A stretch of 64,000 nucleotides of DNA from Klebsiella aerogenes (GCA_029027985.1 CP119076.1:62001-126000), one strand, 5' to 3'. Counted from the first letter of the stretch, positions 8,019 to 16,951 are shown. The notes: generated from the letters alone by a model not told the origin. Numbers and translations: made by a program.

Positions 8019-9215
8019 ATGCGTAAATTACTCCTCCCGCTGCTGCTGGCAGCCGGTACCAGCGGGCTGGCGCTGGCAGACGACGGTAAGCCGTTCCCGC
8101 ATATCGGCTGGCGCAGTGCGGATAATCTCGCCGGGCTGGATTTCGGCGGCGCGCTGCGGGCCAATTATCGCTATGAAGACTGGAAGGGCAGTAATTATCG
8201 CAACCCGCCGCATCTGCGTTTTGATACATTCCGTATCGATAGCAGCGGCTTTTATAATAACTATTTCTTTGATGCCGGATTCTGGTTTCAGGATCACCGT
8301 AAATACGCCGTCGACCGCGCTTACGTAGGATATCGCTTCGATGAAAATAATGATATCCAGTTGGGGATCCCCGGCAAACCTTTCGGTCTTGAACCCTACC
8401 CGCAATTTGGCTGGTCCTATGGCATTCCGTTTTATTTAGGCTTTGGCGTCAACGCCGGCAGCGGCGTGAACTATCAGTATCATGATAATAACTGGTCGCT
8501 GGATGTGGCCTATTTCCCGTGGATGGAGCCGGAGAATTTACGCTATGCGCCGGATGTTGGCGATTATGATCGGCTGAAAAACACCATCTATCCGACCCAG
8601 CATCAACAGCATAATGAAAAGCGCGATCAGGTGAACGTACGTATCACGCGTGCTTTCCACGGTGGCGGTTGGAACAACGAGCTGGGTGGCTCGCTGGCGC
8701 TGGCGCGCCTGCACAACCGCGAGACTGACGACGATGGCACCTTCTGGGCGGCGGGCGTGCATGGGATGTTGCATAACGGGCCGTGGCAGCTGACTTCGCA
8801 GCTGATTCGCTACCAGTACGATCCGAAGAACCCGGCTGGCGTTAGCGACGATACCATTTTGATGGGCGGCAATGGCCTGACACCTGCTTACCTGATCCCG
8901 GCGAAAGCCACCACCGCGTCGCTCAACGTCGCCCGTGATGTCGATGTGAAGTGGGGGGGCGTATCGAAGCTGCGTTTTTACAACGATTACAGCGTGCTAT
9001 GGAAAGATAAAAGCGGCTGGAGCGATTCGCAGATGAACACCCTTGGCGTGCAGGTCTTTGCGCTGCCGGTGATGTTCTGGGTTGATCTCAGCTGGGCGAA
9101 AAACGTCAATCCGTGGGGCGGCGCGCTGAACTCCACCGGCTGGACCAGTACTCAGTCCGAAGGCAGCGGCAAATGGTATTTCCGTACTAACGTCAATATT
9201 GGCTATTACTTCTGA
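8019..9215 (+). CDS. Outer-membrane porin, beta-barrel
   Basis: The 398-aa precursor has a clear signal peptide (MRKLLLPLLLAAGTSGLALA, cleavage before DDG). The mature part is rich in aromatic residues, Gly and Asn with alternating strands, and the protein ends in GYYF; a C-terminal Phe is the usual signal for barrel insertion by the BAM complex. Pieces such as RFDTFRIDSSGFYNNYFFDAG and RAYVGYRFD suggest a specific porin of the phosphate- or carbohydrate-selective type, but the substrate cannot be told. It stands alone behind a long regulated-looking promoter region and just before the selC locus, where E. coli has setC and yicL. A role in sugar uptake linked to nearby yicI is possible but unproven. 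Confidence 0.75.
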   Translation: MRKLLLPLLLAAGTSGLALADDGKPFPHIGWRSADNLAGLDFGGALRANYRYEDWKGSNYRNPPHLRFDTFRIDSSGFYNNYFFDAGFWFQDHRKYAVDRAYVGYRFDENNDIQLGIPGKPFGLEPYPQFGWSYGIPFYLGFGVNAGSGVNYQYHDNNWSLDVAYFPWMEPENLRYAPDVGDYDRLKNTIYPTQHQQHNEKRDQVNVRITRAFHGGGWNNELGGSLALARLHNRETDDDGTFWAAGVHGMLHNGPWQLTSQLIRYQYDPKNPAGVSDDTILMGGNGLTPAYLIPAKATTASLNVARDVDVKWGGVSKLRFYNDYSVLWKDKSGWSDSQMNTLGVQVFALPVMFWVDLSWAKNVNPWGGALNSTGWTSTQSEGSGKWYFRTNVNIGYYF

Positions 9216-9225
9216 TGGGGATCCC

Positions 9226-9340
9226 TGCTCGCGCTGCGCTCAGCAGGGCTACGGTTTAGCGCCATCTGGTAGCCCGGGTCAGGCTTTAGCCGCCACCCGG
9301 GGTTTTCCTTGCTCGCGCTACGCTTAGCAGGGCTACAGTT
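9226..9340. repeat. Pair of REP-like palindromic units
   Basis: Two units of CCCTGCT ... AGCAGGGCTAC flank a GTAGCCCGGGT ... ACCCGGGG hairpin. They are the same two hairpin types that build the 26-27 kb array. The final GGGCTAC provides, on the minus strand, the TAG stop codon of the 9333-9536 remnant. Confidence 0.7.
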
Positions 9341-9536
9341 CCGCGCCATCATCAGAGAATATTGATGTCAGCTCCTTTCTTATTTTTAGCTGATCGTTTT
9401 CAATTTCACCATGTGCTATCGGTGAGTAAATTGCGGTTTGTAACTGTACACGTTCAAAATCATAACCAATATCTTTCGCAATGGTGGAAAGTCTATTAAC
9501 AAACAAATCATTACTGGTTTGATTCCAGATGATCAC
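9333..9536 (-). pseudogene. Truncated 67-codon remnant of unknown gene
   Basis: This AT-rich frame reads like a genuine protein C-terminus (LFVNRLSTIAKDIGYDFER, YSPIAHGEIENDQLKIRKEL), but it has no ribosome site at its first ATG and nothing recognisable upstream. The continuing strand at 9543 instead reads as the tail of another frame in the opposite direction. I cannot name the family with confidence. Its position at the 3' end of selC, a classic integration site of genomic islands in enterobacteria, and its composition suggest it is debris from an island or from an imprecise deletion. Its TAG stop is supplied by the REP unit. Confidence 0.4.
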
Positions 9537-9542
9537 GCCGGC

Positions 9543-9641
9543 GTTATTAAGTGCTTTTTTATCGATAAATCGTTAGATAAATTTCTGAACTTGAACGGCA
9601 ATGACGGGCTAATTAAAATAACGATTGATTTAATAGAGTAG
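9543..9641 (+). pseudogene. Possible C-terminal fragment of another gene
   Basis: An open frame without a start codon ends in CFFIDKSLDKFLNLNGNDGL and then IKITIDLIE before TAG 9639-9641. The sequence is AT-rich and protein-like, abuts the opposite-strand remnant at about 9536-9543, and lies 53 bp from the selC 3' end. It may be the tail of a deleted gene. Evidence is only the look of the translation. Confidence 0.22.
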
Positions 9642-9694
9642 GTTAAAAATAGAATATTTAATATATGCCGAATGGCCGATGGGGAGGGAGAACT

Positions 9695-9789
9695 TGGCGG
9701 AAGATCACAGGAGTTGAACCTGCCCGGGACCGCTGGCGGCCCCAACTGGATTTGAAGTCCAGCCACCTCACCGGAGATGACGATCTTCC
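9695..9789 (-). tRNA. selC: tRNA-Sec (selenocysteine, UCA anticodon)
   Basis: The 95-nt minus-strand gene matches E. coli selC almost base for base: acceptor arm GGAAGATCG, anticodon loop GGACTTCAAATCC containing TCA, long extra arm GGGGCCGCCAGCGGTCCC, T loop GGTTCAACTCC and encoded CCA end. It is the unusually long selenocysteine-inserting tRNA that reads UGA in formate dehydrogenase messages. Its 3' end faces the remnant-bearing side at 9333-9641; selC 3' ends are known integration sites for pathogenicity islands. No integrase or duplicated 3' end was found here. Confidence 0.98.
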
Positions 9790-9820
9790 GCGCCTCGATT
9801 GCTACATGGAGGCGGGGCGC

Positions 9821-9826
9821 ATTATA
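9821..9826 (-). promoter_or_regulatory. selC promoter -10 box
   Basis: On the minus strand TATAAT is followed by a GC-rich discriminator (GCGCCCCGCC), the arrangement typical of stringently controlled stable-RNA promoters. It ends about 31 nt before the tRNA 5' end. A clear -35 box was not found. Confidence 0.6.
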
Positions 9827-10055
9827 GCTACTTTCAGGCATTTACCACATACCTAAACGCACTTTTTTACTGTTAAAACTGGACTTTACAGAACAGTCTG
9901 ACACAAATCCTTTCAAAATCCATGGGTTACACTTTTCCTCTCGCTTTCGGGCTACCACGATCACATAAAACAAGAAACGTAATTTGATAACGAGATATCG
10001 CAATTCATCTTACTGTGTGGATAGTTTACAAATTCTGTAACCGGTACCACCCCGC

Positions 10056-10150
10056 GGTATCGCTGAAGGAAGCGTGTGCAAACCGAAGGCGCGCGTCGCA
10101 ACGGACAAGACTTCGCCTCTGCACCGATCGGCAAAGTATTGCAAACCTAA
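10056..10150 (+). pseudogene. yicJ: C-terminal relic of yicJ (GPH-family sugar transporter)
   Basis: Directly before yicI, with its stop 12 nt before the yicI start, lies a short frame KRVQTEGARRNGQ ... GKVLQT. If one base is restored at about 10070, the frame extends back as IAEGKRVQTE. This resembles the LAQGKRR segment near the end of E. coli YicJ, the xyloside transporter encoded just upstream of yicI there. Stop spacing and operon position also fit. The rest of yicJ is missing; the intact-looking sequence before 10040 appears to be the old promoter region. Short similarity, hence moderate confidence. Confidence 0.5.
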
Positions 10151-10162
10151 GAGGACGTTTTA

Positions 10163-12481
10163 ATGAAAATCAGTGATGGAAACTGGCTCATTCAACCAGG
10201 GCTCAACCTGATCCAGCCCGTACAGGTCTACGAGGTGGAGCAGCAGGGCGCTGAAATGGTGGTTTATGCCGCGCCGCGCGATGTCCGCGAGCGCGCCGGG
10301 CAACTGGATACGCCGCTGTTCACCCTGCGCTTTTTCTCCCCACGGGAAGGGGTGATCGGTGTGCGCATGGAGCACTTTCAGGGGGCGTTGGACAAGGGGC
10401 CGCACTATTCGCTGAACGTGCTGAACGATGTGACTGTCGAGATACAGAACATGGCGGAATTCGCCGAACTGAAAAGCGGCAACCTCAGCGTACGCGTCAC
10501 TAAAGGCGAATTCTGGTCGCTGGATTTTCTGCGCAACGGCGTGCGTATCACCGGCAGCCAGCTGAAAAATAACGGCTACGTGCAGGATAGCAAGACTAAC
10601 CGCAACTACATGTTCGAGCGTCTTGACCTCGGTGTTGGCGAAACCGTTTATGGCCTCGGCGAGCGCTTTACCGCCCTGGTGCGCAATGGCCAGACGGTCG
10701 ATACCTGGAACGAAGACGGCGGCACCAGCACTGAACAATCCTACAAAAACATCCCGTTCTACCTGACCAACCGCGGCTACGGCGTGCTGGTGAATCATCC
10801 GCAGCGCGTCTCCTTTGAGGTTGGTTCGGAGAAGGTCTCAAAGGTGCAGTTCAGCGTCGAAGGCGAATACCTCGAGTACTTTGTGATCGACGGCCCGACG
10901 CCGAAAGCGGTGCTTAACCGTTATACCCAACTAACCGGTCGTCCGGCGCTACCCCCGGCGTGGTCCTTTGGCCTGTGGCTGACCACGTCATTCACCACCA
11001 ACTATGACGAAGCGACGGTGAACCGTTTTATCGACGGCATGGCCGAGCGCAATCTACCGCTGCACGTCTTCCACTTCGACTGTTTCTGGATGAAGGCCTT
11101 CCAGTGGTGCGATTTCGCATGGGATCCGCTGACCTTCCCGGACCCGGAAGGGATGATAACGCGTCTGAAGGCGAAAGGGCTGAAGGTTTGCGTGTGGATC
11201 AACCCGTATATCGGCCAGCGTTCGCCGGTGTTCAACGAATTGAAAGAGAAGGGTTATCTGCTGAAGCGCCCGGACGGTTCGCTGTGGCAGTGGGATAAAT
11301 GGCAGCCGGGGCTGGCGATTTACGACTTCACGAATCCTGAAGTCTGCCAGTGGTATGCTGACAAACTGAAAGGCCTGATGGCGATAGGTGTCGACTGCTT
11401 CAAGACCGATTTTGGCGAACGTATCCCGACCGACGTGCAGTGGTTCGATGGTTCCGATCCGCAGAAGATGCACAACCACTATGCCTTCATCTACAACGAA
11501 CTGGTGTGGAATGTGCTGAAAGAGACTGTCGGCGAGCGGGAGGCGGTGCTGTTCGCCCGTTCCGCATCAGTGGGGACCCAGCAGTTCCCGGTGCACTGGG
11601 GCGGCGATTGTTACGCCAACTACGAATCGATGGCGGAAAGCCTGCGCGGCGGGCTGTCGATCGGCATGTCCGGCTTCGGCTTCTGGAGCCACGACATCGG
11701 CGGTTTCGAAAACACCGCGCCAGCCCACGTCTACAAACGCTGGTGCGCCTTCGGCCTGCTCTCCAGCCACAGCCGTCTGCATGGCAGCAAATCCTACCGT
11801 GTGCCATGGGCCTACGATGAGGAGTCTTGCGACGTGGTGCGCCACTTCACGCAGTTGAAATGCCGCATGATGCCGTATCTCTATCGCCAGGCGGCGTTGG
11901 CCAACGAGTTTGGCACCCCAATGCTGCGTTCGATGATGCTTGAGTTCCCGGACGATCCGGCCTGCGACTATCTCGACCGCCAGTATATGCTGGGGGATTC
12001 GGTACTGGTGGCGCCGGTGTTCTCCGAGGCGGGCGATGTGCAGTTCTACCTGCCGGAAGGGCACTGGACGCACTTGTGGCATAACGATGAAGCGCAGGGC
12101 GGCCGCTGGCATAAGCAGAACCACGATGTGCTGAGCCTGCCGGTCTACGTCCGCGACAACACCCTGCTGGCACTGGGCAACAATGATCAGAAACCCGATT
12201 ACGCGTGGCATGAAGGCACTGCCTTCCAGCTGTTCCACCTCGGCGATGGCCGTGAAGCGCTGTGTCAGGTTCCGGCGGCCGACGGTTCCGTGGTCTTCAC
12301 CCTGAAGGCGAAGCGCCAGGGCAATACTATCACCGTGAACGGTGAAGGCCAGGCCAGCGGTTGGACGCTATGTCTGCGTAATATCCCGCAGGTGGCTGGC
12401 GTGCAGGGCGGGACTCAGGCCGGCAGCGAACTCGGCGTGGTGCTGGCCGCTCAGAGTAATGCGCTAACGATTACACTCTAA
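10163..12481 (+). CDS. yicI: Alpha-xylosidase, glycoside hydrolase family 31
   Basis: The 772-aa cytoplasmic enzyme has the same length as E. coli YicI and is closely similar throughout. It carries an N-terminal beta domain, a GH31 barrel and C-terminal beta domains. The catalytic nucleophile is Asp416 in [11 protein letters not shown] and the acid/base is Asp482 in [12 protein letters not shown]. It releases xylose from alpha-xylosides such as isoprimeverose. In E. coli it is the second gene of yicJI with its transporter; here only a yicJ relic remains, so substrate entry must rely on another carrier. A strong terminator follows. Start fits AAGAGGA upstream and the family N-terminus [13 protein letters not shown]. 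Confidence 0.96.
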   Translation: MKISDGNWLIQPGLNLIQPVQVYEVEQQGAEMVVYAAPRDVRERAGQLDTPLFTLRFFSPREGVIGVRMEHFQGALDKGPHYSLNVLNDVTVEIQNMAEFAELKSGNLSVRVTKGEFWSLDFLRNGVRITGSQLKNNGYVQDSKTNRNYMFERLDLGVGETVYGLGERFTALVRNGQTVDTWNEDGGTSTEQSYKNIPFYLTNRGYGVLVNHPQRVSFEVGSEKVSKVQFSVEGEYLEYFVIDGPTPKAVLNRYTQLTGRPALPPAWSFGLWLTTSFTTNYDEATVNRFIDGMAERNLPLHVFHFDCFWMKAFQWCDFAWDPLTFPDPEGMITRLKAKGLKVCVWINPYIGQRSPVFNELKEKGYLLKRPDGSLWQWDKWQPGLAIYDFTNPEVCQWYADKLKGLMAIGVDCFKTDFGERIPTDVQWFDGSDPQKMHNHYAFIYNELVWNVLKETVGEREAVLFARSASVGTQQFPVHWGGDCYANYESMAESLRGGLSIGMSGFGFWSHDIGGFENTAPAHVYKRWCAFGLLSSHSRLHGSKSYRVPWAYDEESCDVVRHFTQLKCRMMPYLYRQAALANEFGTPMLRSMMLEFPDDPACDYLDRQYMLGDSVLVAPVFSEAGDVQFYLPEGHWTHLWHNDEAQGGRWHKQNHDVLSLPVYVRDNTLLALGNNDQKPDYAWHEGTAFQLFHLGDGREALCQVPAADGSVVFTLKAKRQGNTITVNGEGQASGWTLCLRNIPQVAGVQGGTQAGSELGVVLAAQSNALTITL

Positions 12482-12501
12482 GCGAGTACGTTAACGGTAG
12501 G

Positions 12502-12532
12502 AACCCTCTTCGCCTGCGGAGAGGGTTTTTTT
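12502..12532 (+). terminator. Rho-independent terminator of yicI
   Basis: Stem AACCCTCT / AGAGGGTT with a ten-base loop, followed by a run of T, 21 bp after the yicI stop. Confidence 0.85.
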
Positions 12533-12639
12533 ATTCCATTTTTTCGTAAAAAGTAATATTCGTTTCATTCTGGTGACTCACTCCACAGACGCTTTTATCG
12601 AGCAGTGGTAGCGTAATCTGCCGCTGAGAGGAGCCCGCA

Positions 12640-13362
12640 ATGGACTTAGAAAATATCTTTCGTGACGTGAAGTTGAGTAAAACAGAAATGACCGTGTTGC
12701 GTTTTATTCAGAATGACCCGGAGCAGTGTATCCGCGAAGGGATCCGTGCCGTCGCGGAGCGCTGCTACAGCAACCCTTCTTCGCTGGTGCGGTTGGCGAA
12801 GAAGCTTAAGTTCAGCGGCTGGCTGGAACTGGTCTATTTCATCAAGTTCAATATCACCATGCCGAAGCTCGATGTGACCAATGATATCGACTACATGAGT
12901 ATTCAGCCCACAGAGGCGCTTGCGCCGCTGCTGACAGGCCTTGAACAGCACCGTATTCTGATCCACGGCAGCGGCTTTTCGCAGCTGATCGCCCAATATA
13001 TTTATAATAAGTTTCTCGTCACCGGCGTGAACGCCAGCCTGGCGCTGTGGCCGGATTACGAAATCCTTGAGCAGAAGAACGCCGCCCGTTTTGATTCCAT
13101 CTGGATAATTTCCAAATCCGGGCGCAGCAGTTCAGCGTTAAATTGGGTTAAGGCATTGGCAGGAAAAGAGATAAACCTGGTCTGCTTTACCGGTGATTAC
13201 CAGAGCCCGCTGGCGCAGGCTGCGGATACTGCGTTTATTATTCACGACCCGCAGAAGTTCGACGATGATATTTACTGGAGCAACCCGTTTTTCGGCTACT
13301 GCATATTAGGTTTTGAGCGGCTATTGAAGATGTGGTTTACCAGTGTGCGTAGCAATAGGTAG
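12640..13362 (+). CDS. MurR/RpiR-family transcriptional regulator with SIS domain
   Basis: The 240-aa protein has an N-terminal RpiR helix-turn-helix (LSKTEMTVLRFIQNDPEQC, then AVAERCYSNPSSLVRLAKKL) and a C-terminal sugar-isomerase (SIS) domain starting near ILIHGSGFSQLIAQYI with ISKSGRSSSALNW. Such regulators sense phosphosugars. It is somewhat shorter than typical members (about 280 aa) but close to GlvR. It converges on a GH4 phospho-glycosidase and an EIICB gene, the usual partners, and is likely their regulator. Start 12640 follows GAGAGGAG. Its TAG stop is the TAG inside the GTAG foot of the first unit of the repeat array, so the reading frame runs straight into the repeat. Confidence 0.87.
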   Translation: MDLENIFRDVKLSKTEMTVLRFIQNDPEQCIREGIRAVAERCYSNPSSLVRLAKKLKFSGWLELVYFIKFNITMPKLDVTNDIDYMSIQPTEALAPLLTGLEQHRILIHGSGFSQLIAQYIYNKFLVTGVNASLALWPDYEILEQKNAARFDSIWIISKSGRSSSALNWVKALAGKEINLVCFTGDYQSPLAQAADTAFIIHDPQKFDDDIYWSNPFFGYCILGFERLLKMWFTSVRSNR

Positions 13363-13969
13363 CCCCGCGAGCGGGGGGAGTTCCCGGGTTGCGGCGTTCC
13401 GCCTTACCCGGGCTACCTATCGGCATCAGTGGTGCTCACTGTAGCCCCGCTAAGCGCAGCGCGAGCGGGGGAGTTCCCGGGTTGCGGCGTTGCGCCTTAC
13501 CCGGGCTACCACCGGCTTAGTGATGCTCACCGTAGCCCCGCTAAGCGCAGCGCGAGCGGGGGAGTCCCCGGGTTGCGGCGTTGCGCCTTACCCGGGCTAC
13601 CACTGGCTCAGTAATGTTCACCGTAGCCCCGCTAAGCGCAGCGCGAGCGGGGGGAGTTCCCGGGTTGCGGCGTTCCGCTTTACCCGGGCTACCACTGGCT
13701 TAGTGATGTTCACCGTAGCCCCGCTAAGCGCAGCGCGAGCGGGGGGAGTTCCCGGGTTGCGGCTTGCGCCTTACCCGGGCTACCACCGGCTTAGTGATGC
13801 TCACCGTAGCCCTGCTAAGCGCAGCGCGAGCGGGGGGAGTTCCCGGGTTGCGGCGTTCGCCTTACCCGGGCTACCTATCGGCATCAGTGGTGCTCACCGT
13901 AGCCCCGCTAAGCGCAGCGCGAGCGGGGGGAGCTCCCGGGTTGCGGCGTTGCGCCTTACCCGGGCTTAG
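13359..13969. repeat. Tandem array of seven ~91-bp REP/BIME-like units
   Basis: Units begin at about 13359, 13441, 13532, 13623, 13715, 13806 and 13899, spaced 91-93 bp after a shorter first unit. Each unit pairs two hairpins: GTAGCCCCGC ... GAGCGGGG and TTCCCGGGT ... ACCCGGGCTAC, so a GTAG foot stands at both outer ends. Short linkers such as CACTGGCTTAGTGATGTTCA separate the units. The array occupies the space between the convergent 3' ends of the RpiR regulator and the GH4 gene and could act as a bidirectional transcription barrier. Open frames across it are artefacts of the repeat. Confidence 0.92.
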
Positions 13970-13998
13970 GGGAGACGTTCCCGAATACGGGCGACGCA

Positions 13999-15378
13999 TT
14001 ACCGCCATGCGGTGAACTGTTCATCGTCGAGGTAGGTGTCAACCAACGTTTTCGCCAGCGAATACGAACCGACCAGCGGGTGGGCCATCAACGCCTGTAC
14101 CGCCAGCGATCTGTCTTGCTGCAAAATCGCCGCTACCGCCAACCGCTCATACTCTTTCACGCTGGCAATCATGTTTTTCTGCGCCGTCGGCACCTTAACG
14201 GGGGTAACCGGCTTGAGGCCGTCTTTGCTCAGATCGCAGCTGATTTCAATGACATCGTCGGGGCGTAAAAAATCGAGCGTGCCGTTATTTTGTATCGATA
14301 CGACAATGCGCTTGGTGGTCGTGCTGTTGACCGCCTCCAGAATATCCAGCGCCACCCCGGCGTAGCCGCCGGTGTCCGGCTCCTCGATGAACTGCCGTAG
14401 CGTTAACGGCTCGCGGGTGTGGAATTTCTCCTGTTGCGACTCGTTCTGCATATAGCTATTTTCACGGCGCAGGTAGTGCTTCATCCAGATGGTGAAGGCC
14501 GCTTCCGGGTTCGCTTTCACGTCCACGGCACCCAACTCTTCACGCATATCGTGGTTGATACGGGCGATCTGCTCGCCGCGGGTCTCCGGCGCCTGCTGAA
14601 TCGACTGCAGCGCCACTTCACGATAGTAGTAGTAATAAAGATACTCATTGAGCAGCTGGTTATCACACAGTTTGACCAGCTCCGGCGAGAAGTACTGCAT
14701 CGCCGTTTTGCGGTATAACGCCGGGTTGGCGACCAGTTGCGCGGTGACATCCTCGCCGCGCAGCGTGAAATGCGTAAACCAGGAGAAATGGTTTAATCCG
14801 TAGCACTCGACGCTCAGGTCGTGCGGGTCGCAGCCGAGGATTTCCGGCAGCTCGCGGATCAGCTCCGACGGCGCATCGCAAATTCCGTACACCCGGCGCT
14901 TGAAGCCGGATTTGATAATCGCTTCAGTGACCAACCCGGACGGATTGGTGAAGTTGAACAAAATGGCGTCTTTGTCGGCGTGTTCCTCGATCAACCGGCA
15001 ATAGCGCAGGATCGCCGGGATCGAACGCATCGCCATGGCAAAACCGCCCGCACCGGTAGTCTCCTGGCCGAGGGTGTTATGCTCCAGCGCAATCCGTTCG
15101 TCGCGGATGCGGCTCTCATCGCCGCCGACGCGCAGCGTCGTAATGACATAATGGGTTCCCTGGAGCGCCGCGACCGGATCGCTGGTGGCGCTAAAATGAA
15201 TATCCGGGCGAATCGTATTAAATACATAGCGGGCGATTTCACCGAATACCGATAAATTATCCGTCGAGCTATCCTGAAATACGACTTCCGTTAAACCAAT
15301 ACGGTGTGCGTTATAAGCCAGCGACTTCGCCAGGAATGCAGAGCGAACGCCGCCCCCGCCTAATACGGTTAATTTCAT
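13999..15378 (-). CDS. 6-phospho-glycosidase, glycoside hydrolase family 4
   Basis: The 459-aa protein starts with a Rossmann NAD-binding motif (VLGGGGVRSAFLAKSL) and shows GH4 landmarks: TLRVGGDESRIRDE, GQETTGAGGFAMAMRS, NFTNPSGLVTEA, the metal-binding Cys in GICDAPSEL and the His in YGLNHFSW. GH4 enzymes hydrolyse 6-phospho-glucosides through an oxidation step using NAD and a divalent metal. Motifs look closer to the 6-phospho-beta-glucosidase side than to GlvA/AglB, but the alpha or beta preference is not certain. It lies 13 bp downstream of the EIICB gene, so the transporter delivers its phosphorylated substrate. Confidence 0.85.
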   Translation of the reverse strand: MKLTVLGGGGVRSAFLAKSLAYNAHRIGLTEVVFQDSSTDNLSVFGEIARYVFNTIRPDIHFSATSDPVAALQGTHYVITTLRVGGDESRIRDERIALEHNTLGQETTGAGGFAMAMRSIPAILRYCRLIEEHADKDAILFNFTNPSGLVTEAIIKSGFKRRVYGICDAPSELIRELPEILGCDPHDLSVECYGLNHFSWFTHFTLRGEDVTAQLVANPALYRKTAMQYFSPELVKLCDNQLLNEYLYYYYYREVALQSIQQAPETRGEQIARINHDMREELGAVDVKANPEAAFTIWMKHYLRRENSYMQNESQQEKFHTREPLTLRQFIEEPDTGGYAGVALDILEAVNSTTTKRIVVSIQNNGTLDFLRPDDVIEISCDLSKDGLKPVTPVKVPTAQKNMIASVKEYERLAVAAILQQDRSLAVQALMAHPLVGSYSLAKTLVDTYLDDEQFTAWR

Positions 15379-15391
15379 ACCTCACTCCCCA

Positions 15392-16951
15392 TTAATTTTC
15401 TGCTAACCAGCTATCAACCCGGGAACGCACTTGTCCCACTTTGACGCCATAAATAACCTGAACTTCATTACGATTGCGCACGACGCCATTCGCGCCGGTA
15501 CTCTTTAATATTCCGTCGTCGACTAATTCCATATTGTGGATCGCCACACGCAGGCGGGTGAAACAATTATCGACGGAGATAATATTGGCCTTGCCGCCTA
15601 AGCCGTTAATGATTTCATCGGTCATCGACGGCGCGCCGGCGACTTTCTTCCGGTAATCCGCCTTGCTGTATAACTTCACATTCTCGTCATCCTCACGGCC
15701 CGGGGTCTTCAGATTTAACTTCACGACCAGCGTGCGGAAAATCGCGTAATAAACGATGAACTGACCGATGCCGATTAGCACGTATCCCGGCCAGCGGGTT
15801 AATGACACCGGCAACGGCAGGTTGTAGATCAGGAATTCAATCAGGCCGGAGGCGCCCCACGGGCGCACGGTGAAGATGTCGCAAATCGCCTGCGAAGCGG
15901 CGGTCAGCGTGGCATGGATTACCCACAGCAGCGGCGAGACAAATAAGAAGGTGAATTCAATCGGCTCGGTGATGCCGGTCAGCATTGAGGTGATGATCGC
16001 CGGCAGCAGAATCGCTTTCGCCATCGCTTTTTTCTCTGGCTTCGCGGTGTGGTAAAACGCCAACGATGCGCCCGCCAGGCCGAAAATCGTGGTCATCCCT
16101 TGCTGTGAGAAACGCAGTGCGTCGTTCATCACCGGCGTCAGGTCGGGATGGCGCATGTAGGCGAGGAAAATCGCCTGGGTGCCGGAGACCACCTGGCCGT
16201 CGACATTCAGCGTGCCGCCAATTTGCGTGAGCTGGAAAGGAGACCAAACGAAGTGGTGCAGGCCGGTTGGGATAAGGAATTTTTCAAAGAAGCCGTAGAC
16301 GAATACCCCCGCCACCCCGGCGTTTTTCATAAAACCGGTCAGCGCGCTAATGCCGTGGGTCATAAACGGCCAAATCCAGGTGAAGGCGATGGCGTAGCAG
16401 ATAATGACCGGCGTCATGGCGACCAATGTCAGCTTTGCCCCGCCGTACATCGACAGCGCGCCGGGCAGTTCAATATTGGAGACTTTGTTATGTACCCAGG
16501 CAATGGTGCAGCCGAGAATAATACCGAGGAAGACGCCCATATCGACCACGACAAAGCCTAAAAGCTGCGTTTGTCCGGTACCATAATATTCGCCGTTAAT
16601 TTTTTCCGCGACGGCGTGGGTATGTTCCAGCCACGAATGGTTGGCGCCAAGAAACATGATAAAACACATAACTGAAACCAGCGCGACTTCCGTTTTTTTA
16701 TCTTTTGCCAGGCCGTAACTTATTCCAACGCAAAACAGCAAACCGAGGTTGCCGAATAATGGCCAGAAGGTATCGCCAAGCAGTTGCCCCAGCTGATGAA
16801 ATATGCTGGTTTCAGCAATCAGCGTCGGGTTAGTTAAGACGGAACTGAGAGCCAGAATTAATCCAATGACCGGCAGGAATAATACTGCGCCGATCATGGC
16901 TCTGGAGAATTTCTGCATATTCTCCAGAATACGTTGACGTATTGCAGACAT
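15392..16951 (-). CDS. PTS sugar transporter subunit EIICB, glucose/maltose family
   Basis: A 519-aa protein with an N-terminal EIIC membrane domain (residues 1 to about 410; signature GITEPIEFTFLF) and a C-terminal EIIB domain with the phosphorylated cysteine in VDNCFTRLR (Cys463). The order EIIC-EIIB and the sequence type put it with GlvCB/MalX-like alpha-glucoside carriers. It imports and phosphorylates a disaccharide or glucoside that the downstream GH4 enzyme splits. No EIIA is encoded nearby, so Crr is the likely phosphate donor. The locus (regulator, hydrolase, carrier) sits between yicI and yicH, which are adjacent in E. coli, so it is an insertion. Start fits AAAAGGAACAT upstream. 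Confidence 0.88.
   Translation of the reverse strand: MSAIRQRILENMQKFSRAMIGAVLFLPVIGLILALSSVLTNPTLIAETSIFHQLGQLLGDTFWPLFGNLGLLFCVGISYGLAKDKKTEVALVSVMCFIMFLGANHSWLEHTHAVAEKINGEYYGTGQTQLLGFVVVDMGVFLGIILGCTIAWVHNKVSNIELPGALSMYGGAKLTLVAMTPVIICYAIAFTWIWPFMTHGISALTGFMKNAGVAGVFVYGFFEKFLIPTGLHHFVWSPFQLTQIGGTLNVDGQVVSGTQAIFLAYMRHPDLTPVMNDALRFSQQGMTTIFGLAGASLAFYHTAKPEKKAMAKAILLPAIITSMLTGITEPIEFTFLFVSPLLWVIHATLTAASQAICDIFTVRPWGASGLIEFLIYNLPLPVSLTRWPGYVLIGIGQFIVYYAIFRTLVVKLNLKTPGREDDENVKLYSKADYRKKVAGAPSMTDEIINGLGGKANIISVDNCFTRLRVAIHNMELVDDGILKSTGANGVVRNRNEVQVIYGVKVGQVRSRVDSWLAEN

Noticed and set aside
9695-9789. Active genomic island at selC
   Set aside because: No integrase gene and no second copy of the tRNA 3' end were seen within the window; only a scar is supported.
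9665-9856. Open frames across 9533-9856 on both strands
   Set aside because: They run through the selC tRNA gene and are not protein-like over that part.
13429-14015. Overlapping plus-strand frames of 61-159 codons with repeating LTRATTGLVMLTVAPLSAAR-type sequence
   Set aside because: They are translations of the GC-rich tandem repeat, have no ribosome sites, and repeat in step with the 91-bp unit.
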